64,000 nucleotides of DNA, taken from contig NC_085110.1 in assembly GCF_030269925.1 (NCBI RefSeq), forward strand, positions 4,960,001 through 5,024,000, written 5' to 3'. Positions within the stretch are counted from its first letter, which is position 1. Each line of letters begins with the position of its first letter. Of this stretch, positions 57,315 to 64,000 are shown in pieces. Origin of the DNA: Bombyx mori (Eukaryota; Arthropoda; Insecta; Lepidoptera; Bombycidae). The notes beneath the pieces are model-generated. The model was not told the origin of the DNA. It searched no databases and saw only the letters and a program-made list of their open reading frames with translations. The translations under genes and the position numbers were made by a program.

Positions 57315-57735
57315 CTAGAGGTCCCGCAGTAGTCGAAATTCGACTATAATTAATTGGGATTGTAAGTTTGTACACTATTATGTGTGTATTTTATACTTCG
57401 ATAATCCCGAATTTCGCCAAAACTACACTATAAAAATATTAACAAAGACAACCAATATTTAATCTATTCTCAATTTGACAACAGACGTCAAGAACAAAAG
57501 TTTGACAATAAATAGTATGCATGCGTGTGTGCGTCAAATACAATATATTATGTAGTGTGTGTAATGTTTTCTTTATTGATTTAATGTATCTTTTATGCAT
57601 TATTTAAAAAAAATATTAGCATTGTGCACTTCTTCTCTATATCCTCTATAAGTGTGGAAAATTTCATACTCCTCCGTCCGCGCAATTTTCGTAAAAAGGG
57701 ATACAAAGTTTTTGCTTCACGTATTAATATAAAGA
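57315..57735 (-). mobile_element. non-autonomous Helitron (family H2, 421 bp)
   Basis: Full-length inverted copy with CTAG at 57315-57318, the hairpin 'agtcgaaattcgact', and the TC start at 57734-57735. Very similar to the copy at 48519. Confidence 0.9.
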
Positions 57736-58017
57736 TTATGTTTTATTTACATTTACGTGACAAGTGTTCACGGATTCACCCTGTCATTTTATTTTGCCAA
57801 GCAATTGTTTGTATACATTAGAGCCTGTCATTAGTCGAATTTCTATTTACCACTACTCCATTCTTCGATATCACGTCACAAAGTTTTTTGGAAAAAATCT
57901 GTACCTACTCCGTGCGGTTTTTCCTCTGTGTTTTTTTTATAAATCAAATTCGAGTTTGTATGGGTGCGTGTCAGTCAGTATGGAGATCCGAAGATTTAAC
58001 TATATTTTAATGATAAT

Positions 58018-58108
58018 AGGGCGTTTTGTAAACCCGCACGGGAAAATACCAGCTTGCCAATTTGTACCGCAAAGCAGTCATGCGGTATGGGTCAAAGTGT
58101 AGGTTTTT
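58018..58108 (+). mobile_element. diverged Bm1 head
   Basis: 'gttttgtaaacccgcacggg' and 'ccgcaaagcagtcatgcggt' match the Bm1 head. It shares 'gtaaacccgcacggg' with the Bm1 head at 60948, suggesting one diverged subfamily. Confidence 0.6.
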
Positions 58109-58158
58109 TTTTTTTTTTGAAGTGAAACTTCCTTATCGGCGTTGGAAAAAAATTTACC

Positions 58159-58198
58159 GTCACATTTTTCGGTTACGCGTCACATTTTTCCGTTACGC
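58159..58198 (+). repeat. 20-bp tandem duplication
   Basis: Two adjacent copies of 'gtcacatttttcggttacgc', differing by one base (g/c at the twelfth to thirteenth position). Confidence 0.9.
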
Positions 58199-58206
58199 GC
58201 CATCTG

Positions 58207-58326
58207 TTTTGTATTCATGTCTATGATAATAAAATCCTTTTGTTTAAACTTTATCTAATTTAACTTTTTTGTATTCATGTCTATGATAATAAAATCCTTT
58301 TGTTTAAACTTTATCTAATTTAACTT
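58207..58326 (+). repeat. 60-bp perfect tandem duplication
   Basis: Two identical adjacent 60-bp units beginning 'ttttgtattcatgtctatga' (58207-58266 and 58267-58326). Identity implies a recent origin, or an assembly artefact. Confidence 0.92.
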
Positions 58327-58429
58327 TATTTAACCAATTTCTAGAAAGTTGCATGTAGATCATTTTTCGAAAAATAAGGCCATAAATAAGTTTCACTTCT
58401 TACGTGTGTACACTAGTACACGCACACAT

Positions 58430-58580
58430 TTTTTTTTTTATTGCCTTTGTAGGCAAACTGGCATACGGCCCACCTGATGGTGAGTGGTTACCGTCGCCCA
58501 TGGACTTCAGCAATGCCAGGGGCAGAGCCAAGCCGCTGCCTACCGCTTAATACTCTCCACAAGCCTCGTTTGAAGAAGGA
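58430..58580 (-). mobile_element. LINE-A 3' end
   Basis: Starts at a T-run and 'attgcctttgtaggcaaact', then 'cccacctgatggtgagtggt' and 'gccaagccgctgcctaccg', and ends in 'gcctcgtttgaagaagga'. Moderately conserved. Confidence 0.82.
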
Positions 58581-59682
58581 CTGTTACACAAAAAAAAAAT
58601 ATGCGATCTCTACTTCAAGTCTTAAGGTCGGTAGCGGCAACCATGTTGCTATGTCTATGGGATTTAGCTAAAATAAAGGGCGGGGCTTGAGCTCGTTAAA
58701 ATAATAAAAAATATTTTTTTTTGTAATATGCCTTTAATGCCTTTTCGAAGAGCAGCACATGGCTGGTTTGCGGTAGAAATAGGCGGGCTTCTACATTTAC
58801 AAGATTCCAGAGGTATTTAAATTCTTGGCGAAAAACTATTTCTCTAAGACTTATTTTTAAAGATAAAGGTTACAATAAAACATTAAGTATTTCCTTCTAT
58901 AAATTTAGGCTCAAGCATTGAACGGTTAAGGATTTTTCTAAAGGAATTCCACTAAAAACTTAATTGAAAAAGATTAACAACAGCAAAAACCAAAACCACC
59001 CACAAACTCGCCCCTTCATTTAAAAACACAACAAGACTTTTATTGACAAATGTCGCTGGTTTGTAAAACGCTCGAATAATAAAACTCCAAACATATTAAC
59101 ATAATTTACAACATCGCACCGTTCTCAATATAAAAATGAAATTAAAAACAAACCATTAGACGATTTTATACGAGAATCCCTAACAAGGACGCCTCCCTTA
59201 ACCGGATCGGGAGCACACCTGGGTACTCGAAATTTGCCCTAAAAGGTCCCAAACGACGAACGGCTTCAACACCAAAACGATTTAAGTGACAAATAACGTT
59301 TTAAGAATATGCTCTATAGTACTTGTGAGATAAGTTCGTTCTTAGTATAACAGGAATACAATCACGTCCGTAGGATTGGACATAAGTCATTCCGGAAGCA
59401 AGGAGTGCCGAGATGGTAGATTTTAAAAATGGAACGTTTGATTTGCATTTGAATGAGAGCCCCCGGCGACCCAGGTGCGCGCCGGTACAGTCGATCCGAA
59501 AAGTTGGATTCGCTTGGAACTCGAGTTTACCGAAAAATTAATATGGATGACCAGCTGTAATCGACAGTGTTGTGTTATTTGCATGTGTTCCGAAAGTTAG
59601 ATTCGGTTAAAAATCGTTTATTTATAATCTCTTTATATGTTAATATTGCTACGAAATACGAGTGTGTTTACAATATGTTTTT
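58581..59682. other. no recognised gene
   Basis: About 1.1 kb of AT-rich DNA with 'ttgcggtagaaataggcggg' near 58767, a possible scrap of Bm1. No coding signature. Confidence 0.4.
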
Positions 59683-59932
59683 TACTGGTGGTAGGACCTC
59701 TTGTGAGTCCGCGCGGGTAGGTACCACCGCCCTGCCTATTTTTGCCGTGAAGCAGTAATGCGTTTCGGTTTGAAGGCTAGGGCAGCCGTTGTAACTATAC
59801 TGAGACCTTAGAACTTATATCTCAAGGTGGGTGGCGCATTTACGTTGTGGATGTCTATGGGCTCCAGTAACCACTTAACACCAGGTGGGCTGTGAGCTCG
59901 TCCCCCCATTTAAGCAATAAATAATAAAAAAA
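59683..59932 (+). mobile_element. Bm1 SINE, full length
   Basis: Complete from 'tttactggtggtaggacctc' to the A-rich tail, and one of the best-conserved copies in the window. Confidence 0.95.
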
Positions 59933-60248
59933 TGTTGATCAAATACTCAGAGAAAAAAAAGCAGTCCAAATTAAATGATAGAGTTTTCTTCTCTAATGTA
60001 CTTTCGTCATATTAGGAGTAGATAATACCTATATTATTTTCGTTCAAGAATCGTATGCAATCTTCATGCAATATTAAAATGGATCCATAATTCATTAGCT
60101 TGTTAAGCTAAAGCATATGTGCTTAGAAATCAAGATTACATCTATCAAATTAATAGTCACTTTAGTTGGACTAATGTATAGTTAGCACTTATCAAACGTC
60201 GAATTATGTAAATTTTATCAAGGGCAAAATAAAAAATAAGGTTATGTT
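59933..60248. other. no recognised gene
   Basis: About 300 bp of AT-rich spacer between a Bm1 and a LINE-A tail. Nothing identified. Confidence 0.35.
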
Positions 60249-60378
60249 TTTTATTGCCCTTGTAGGCAGACGAGCATACGACCCACTTGATGGTGAGTGG
60301 TTACCGTGGCTCATCGACTTCAGCAATGCCAGGGGCAGAGCCAAGCCGCTGCCTACCGTTAAGTACTCTCCACAAGAT
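60249..60378 (-). mobile_element. LINE-A 3'UTR
   Basis: 'attgcccttgtaggcagacg', 'acttgatggtgagtggttac' and 'ccaggggcagagccaagccg' are all present in inverted order. Cut at 'tactctccacaag'. Confidence 0.85.
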
Positions 60379-60947
60379 ATTTCACTAAAACTGAGTAAAA
60401 TATGTCAAGGTTTTGTGTTCACGGATGTCTATAGTTTTAATCATTGAAGTATGCATGTAAGAATAATAGAGTACCTAGATCGTGTCTTCGAGTGAATTTC
60501 ACAGTGACGTCACAAATAGGGGACGTATGTACTTGTGGTTTTTTCCGCGTAGCCCTGGGAACGTAAAAAGTAAGACGAGTCCACATCTCTTATCTGTCAG
60601 ACGGAGGTTTGTTTGGCTCTCGTGTGCTTTTGTTTGAGTTTTTACGAGGAGGCCGCAACAAAAGGCGCGTAAGCGGTAGCTGCATTATCGGCACTTCTGA
60701 TCAACCTTATACTCGGCGAAGTTTTTTTTTTTTTGAATTCTGTAGTCTGATTACGTGTAAAATGTTTTGTGTGTTCTATCGACTGTCATATTTTATTATA
60801 GATAAATATTTTACAGAGAAACAGTTTTGTTGCATGATTTGTTTTTTTGACGAATCGAATCCCGCAGGCTAGTACCAATTTTTCAGTAGGTAAATTAATA
60901 CAATCCCGAAATAATAATAAAACCCCCAAAAAATACAAGTTGCATTA
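60379..60947. other. no recognised gene
   Basis: The frame at 60609-60872 (87 codons) has no recognised domain. Otherwise AT-rich. Confidence 0.4.
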
Positions 60948-61000
60948 TTACTGCTGTTAAGGCGTCTTGTAAACCCGCACGGGTAGGTACCACCACCACC
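60948..61000 (+). mobile_element. Bm1 head at the LINE 5' junction
   Basis: About 50 bp of diverged Bm1 head ('ggcgtcttgtaaacccgcac', 'gggtaggtaccaccaccac') that stops where the GC-rich R1-clade LINE begins. The rest of the Bm1 is not present before the LINE. Confidence 0.7.
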
Positions 61001-61597
61001 CGGTCGTGGACGAGCTTGCAGCGCGCACTCTGCGTGCTGTGGGTTTCGTCTGCGGGGGAGTTGCTGGACTTCGACCGGGCGCGTCCGTAGGTGGCGGATC
61101 ACGGGCCTCTGGGCAATAGTCACAGGGGCATCGCTCCTTCTCTCTCGTTGTGTTACGGCGGGAGAGATTGAGCGACGCGGACCAAAACCAGCATCGGGGG
61201 TTACACGCTCTCCTCCCCCTTCACTTGCTGAAGGGTGGTTCTCCTGGAGATGCGAGGGCCTCCACTTTTTCCCTCTTTTCCTTGTTGTTTTATTGTTTTG
61301 TTCACACTGTCCTTTGGTTATTTTTATTTATTTATTAATTTAATTTAAGTTTCAATCTGTCTCTTTCTCTTCTTTTGTTTCCGTTCATTGTTTTATTTTA
61401 CACGATTTTCTATTCTTCTTCTCCTGTGGTTTTATTTTGATTTTATTTGGTTTTATTTTTATCTTCTTTCCTTTTATACCCAATTCTAAGCTCTGACACC
61501 CGGCGAGAGAATGAATGGCTGGTGGGCGACCAGTCGCTAGGGTGTCCCAGGGAACCGAACCCTGGGTTAAAAAATATATAAAAAAGATATAAATGTA
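61001..61597 (+). promoter_or_regulatory. 5'UTR of the R1-clade LINE
   Basis: About 600 bp between the Bm1 head and ORF1. First comes a GC-rich part (61001-61260), then a strongly T/C-biased tract (about 61260-61490), then 'ctgacacccggcgagagaat' and a hairpin CCCAGGG-AACCGAA-CCCTGGG at 61546-61566. An A/T-rich leader ends at the ATG. Internal promoters are usual in this LINE clade, but none can be pinpointed. The exact 5' end is inferred from the junction with Bm1. Confidence 0.6.
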
Positions 61598-63721
61598 ATG
61601 GCTAGTTTTAAAAAGATACTACCCCAGGAGGGTACCTCCCGCTCCGCGGGGGGAGAATCCCTCCGTGCGGCCGACTCGTCGGACGCACGCTGCCCCACGT
61701 ACTCTGGGGGGGGCAAAAACTGCCTAGACGTCAGGTCCGGGAAGGACGGAGTTCAGAGGAAGATGTCCGAGAAGGACCTCGAAGTAAGCTCCTTAAGAGC
61801 CAATGTCGTGTCAGACGATGACATGGCCACAGTCGGTTCGGCCCAATCGTCGACCCGCTCGTCGCCGACACGACGACAGCGGAAAAGGGTCCTTAATATA
61901 AGCTCAGACGGGTTGAGCAGCAGCTCCGGTTCGGAGGCTCAGGGCCCGTCAGTTGCGAAGCCCAGAGCCGTGACGCCATCAAAGCGTGGAAGGGGACGCC
62001 CTCCGACCACGAGGCAGTGCGTTGGCATGGCTGCTGCCAGGAAGGCGTGCCTTAGGGCCCATAGAGAGGAGAGGGAGTTCACAGAGAGCGCGCGCACCAC
62101 GCGCCAGAAGAAGAGAGCGGCTGAGGGATCTGTCCCTAAGCCTGATGCCGAGCGTAGGCTCCATCAGAGTGCTGAGGTGGCTCTGACGGTGGCCGCCAAA
62201 TCTAGTAGCCCGAAGGGCACGTATGTGCGTGCATTGAAGGAGTTGGCGGCCACCGTCAAGGAGGCCACGGAGGACCTTGTGGGCCGCACCGCAACTGAAG
62301 AGGCTGAAAGACTGCGTGCGATCAACGCCAAGCAGGAGCAGGAGATCCTACAGCTTCGCAAGGAGCTTGATGAAATTAGGAGGGAGCTGGCTACGGTCTC
62401 GCAGGTGCTAGGAAATGCACCAGCCGCAGCCCCGGCCCCAAACACCGAAGAAGAAGAGGAGGAGTTGCGCCTCCAGCGCATTATGCGAGCTGTCGGCACG
62501 ATGCTCGACGCTCGCTTTGCGGGGCTGGAGGGACGGCTTCTACCGGAGCCGCGAATGCGACCACCGCTAGCGGCGGACAGGCGGAAGATCCGCGAAAAAT
62601 CACCGGACCCTCCTATGGTCGTAGACGCTACACTGAATTCGGCACCATTATTGAAACCAGTGCCACCTACAACATCGGCGAAAAAGAGGATACGAGGCCC
62701 CAGAAGAAAAGCCACTGCGCAAGTGGCTCCACCTGGAACGCCCACCCTCCTCCCGGCTCCAGCTTCCTTGATCGAGAGCTGGTCAACGGTCACCCGTAGG
62801 GGCACTCGGCCGAGGGAGGGAGCAGTGAGGACGGTTCCAGTGGTAGCACCCGCTGAAGCGGGAAAGAAAAACCCGTCCTCTGCAAAGAGGAAAGAGAAAA
62901 AGCTGCGTCCTCCGCGCTCTCAAGCTGTTGTGCTCAAGCTGCAGCCGGAGGCTGTAGAAAGAGGACTCACATACCGCAGCGTACTCGCCGAAGCGAGAGC
63001 CAAGGTGGACCCCGGGGCACTCGGAATCCCCATCCAGCGCATCCGGTCTGCAGTGACTGGGGCCAAGGTGTTGGTAGTGGAAGGTGCTGATCAGAGCGCC
63101 AAGGCTGATCTCCTGGCCCAAAAGCTTCGTGAGGTTCTGTCCGCGGAGGGGGTCATCGTGACCCGGCCAGTGACGACTGCAGCCATCCGCATCAGCGGGC
63201 TGGATGACTCCTTGACGCCAGAGGAAGTAGCCGCTGAGCTCGCCCGGATTGGCGAATGCACTCTTGAAGCGGTGAAGATCGGAGAGATCAAGTCTGGCCC
63301 AAGTGGGATGGGTCAGGTGTTGGTTCGGTTGCCCGTCGCTGCCGCGACGAAGGTCCTCGCCGTACCGAAATTGACGGTCGGTTGGAGCGTGCTCCGCGCT
63401 CATCTACTAGAGGCTAAGAAGCTACAGTGCTTCCGATGCCATGAGCTAGGGCACGTGAGCGCTCGATGTCCGTCGTCGGTCGACCGCAGCCGTGATTGTT
63501 ACCGGTGCGGCCAGACCGGCCACGTAGCGTCCGGCTGCTCTCTGGCGCCACACTGTGCTGTATGTGCCTCTGCCGGCAGACCGGCGGATCACGTCTCCGG
63601 GAGCAAGGCTTGTGCCAAGTCCCCGAGACCGAGACCTAGAAGAGGAGCTTCGGCTGCGCTTGAGAATGCGCGGAGGCAGCCCGGTACGGCTATGGAGACA
63701 TCGAATGACGCCCTGTTATGA
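61598..63721 (+). CDS. ORF1 (Gag-like) protein of an R1-clade LINE
   Basis: A complete 707-residue frame with no stops or frameshifts, strongly GC-rich unlike the flanks. The Arg/Ser/Lys-rich N-terminal half includes 'SKRGRGRPPTTRQC'. A predicted coiled coil lies at about 231-270 ('RLRAINAKQEQEILQLRKEL'), then an acidic run EEEEE near 285. The conserved Gag core ('AIRISGLDDSLTPEEVAAEL') follows, then three zinc knuckles: C611-X2-C-X4-H-X4-C624, C634-X2-C-X4-H-X4-C647, and C653-X2-C-X8-H-X6-C672. In R1-clade elements this protein binds the element RNA and forms the RNP that ORF2 uses. Start: first in-frame ATG after the leader. Family (TRAS/SART/R1-like) not determined. Confidence 0.93.
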   Translation: MASFKKILPQEGTSRSAGGESLRAADSSDARCPTYSGGGKNCLDVRSGKDGVQRKMSEKDLEVSSLRANVVSDDDMATVGSAQSSTRSSPTRRQRKRVLNISSDGLSSSSGSEAQGPSVAKPRAVTPSKRGRGRPPTTRQCVGMAAARKACLRAHREEREFTESARTTRQKKRAAEGSVPKPDAERRLHQSAEVALTVAAKSSSPKGTYVRALKELAATVKEATEDLVGRTATEEAERLRAINAKQEQEILQLRKELDEIRRELATVSQVLGNAPAAAPAPNTEEEEEELRLQRIMRAVGTMLDARFAGLEGRLLPEPRMRPPLAADRRKIREKSPDPPMVVDATLNSAPLLKPVPPTTSAKKRIRGPRRKATAQVAPPGTPTLLPAPASLIESWSTVTRRGTRPREGAVRTVPVVAPAEAGKKNPSSAKRKEKKLRPPRSQAVVLKLQPEAVERGLTYRSVLAEARAKVDPGALGIPIQRIRSAVTGAKVLVVEGADQSAKADLLAQKLREVLSAEGVIVTRPVTTAAIRISGLDDSLTPEEVAAELARIGECTLEAVKIGEIKSGPSGMGQVLVRLPVAAATKVLAVPKLTVGWSVLRAHLLEAKKLQCFRCHELGHVSARCPSSVDRSRDCYRCGQTGHVASGCSLAPHCAVCASAGRPADHVSGSKACAKSPRPRPRRGASAALENARRQPGTAMETSNDALL

Positions 63722-64000
63722 CAGGTGTCCTTCGATTCCTGCAGGGGAATCTCAATCACTCTGCCAGAGCTCAGGACCTTTTGTGCCAGAGCATGGCAGA
63801 GGGGTTGACCCATCTTGCGGTGGTCGCCGAGCCGTATCGGGTTCCTTCGAGCCCCGATTGGGCAGCCGATTTGGAGGGCCGAGTGGCTATCATCCGACGT
63901 TGTTGTGTAGGTGCTCCGCCCAGGTTCGACGTTGTCGAGAGAGGTTGCGGCTTTGTTGCTGTCCTCTGGGCCGAGGTATTCATATTGGGAGTGTACTTCT
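63718..64000 (+). CDS. ORF2 (endonuclease/RT) of the R1-clade LINE, N-terminus only
   Basis: Starts at the ATG of the overlap ATGA (63718-63721), in the -1 frame relative to ORF1, and stays open to the window end (94 codons). The N-terminus 'MTGVLRFLQGNLNHSARAQD' carries the 'Q.NLNHS..AQDLL' motif, with the metal-binding Asn. 'LAVVAEPYRVP' follows with the catalytic Glu of the APE-type endonuclease, then 'DWAADLEGRVAIIRR', typical of R1-clade ORF2. The full protein would add a reverse transcriptase and a CCHC end over roughly 1,000 residues beyond the window. No stop or frameshift is seen. Confidence 0.92.
   Translation, partial: MTGVLRFLQGNLNHSARAQDLLCQSMAEGLTHLAVVAEPYRVPSSPDWAADLEGRVAIIRRCCVGAPPRFDVVERGCGFVAVLWAEVFILGVYF

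Larger units (their letters stand above)
58119..58399. mobile_element. small TIR element with internal duplications
   Basis: 'gaagtgaaactt' (58119-58130) is repeated inverted at 58388-58399, extending to 16 of 18 matching bases. The interior is non-coding and holds two tandem duplications. Target duplications were not resolved because a T-run flanks the left side. Probably a MITE. Confidence 0.55.

Noticed and set aside
62164..63403. Two long minus-strand frames (213 and 206 codons)
   Set aside because: Antisense shadows of the GC-rich LINE ORF1; they carry no motifs of their own.
1..64000. CRISPR array, prokaryotic operon or phage system
   Set aside because: The window is clearly insect genomic DNA; no spaced direct-repeat array or operon-like gene spacing exists.
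1..64000. Telomeric (TTAGG)n context for the R1-clade LINE
   Set aside because: No TTAGG arrays were seen; the only element found at the LINE 5' junction is a Bm1 head.

Overview
The window looks like euchromatic DNA of a bombycid moth, most likely silkworm (Bombyx mori or a close relative). The main evidence is many copies, on both strands, of the Bombyx-type SINE Bm1, whose conserved core reads 'gtgagtccgcacgggtaggt ... aagcagtaatgcgtttcggt ... taaccacttaacaccaggtg' before an A-rich tail. Lepidopteran Helitrons (TC start, CTAG end, inserted between A and T) and the lepidopteran R1-clade LINE at the right edge agree with this. The identification rests on pattern recognition; no search was run.

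No host protein-coding gene could be supported. Apart from one LINE, the open reading frames are short (under about 130 codons) and most fall in repeats or AT-rich DNA. The window is either intergenic or the inside of very large introns. A few weak host signals are reported at low confidence: splice donors at 769, 23809 and 41618, and CpG-rich blocks near 16150, 35420, 36760, 41960 and 47940.

Layout. 1-14 kb: a Bm1 tail, four Helitrons of one superfamily (1154, 3796, 8561, 13608), two copies of a second Helitron family (11542 and a truncated one at 13126), a large fold-back element (5493-6312), LINE 3' ends, a LINE fragment with a clear 13-bp target duplication (8236-8506) and a TA-flanked MITE (10543-10797). 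14-29 kb: mostly single-copy AT-rich DNA with scattered Bm1 copies and a solo LTR with intact promoter signals and a 4-bp target duplication (16814-17196). 29-35 kb: a dead mariner interrupted by a LINE tail, and two RTE-type LINE 3' ends. 36-48 kb: a dense Bm1/LINE graveyard with nested and palindromic rearrangements, and remnants of a THAP-domain protein (42946-43519). 48-60 kb: two more copies of the second Helitron family, a dead PIF/Harbinger transposase (53420-54217) and a TIR element with internal tandem duplications (58119-58399). 60.9-64 kb: the 5' end of an apparently intact R1-clade LINE: 5'UTR, complete 707-residue ORF1 (Gag-like, three zinc knuckles) and the start of ORF2 (APE endonuclease), overlapping by ATGA and running off the window.

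The only genes that work together are those two LINE ORFs: ORF1 should bind the element RNA and ORF2 should nick target DNA and reverse-transcribe. The most informative structures are its junction with a Bm1 head, the Bm1/Helitron chimera at 13126, and the modular Helitrons that exchange 5' and 3' ends.
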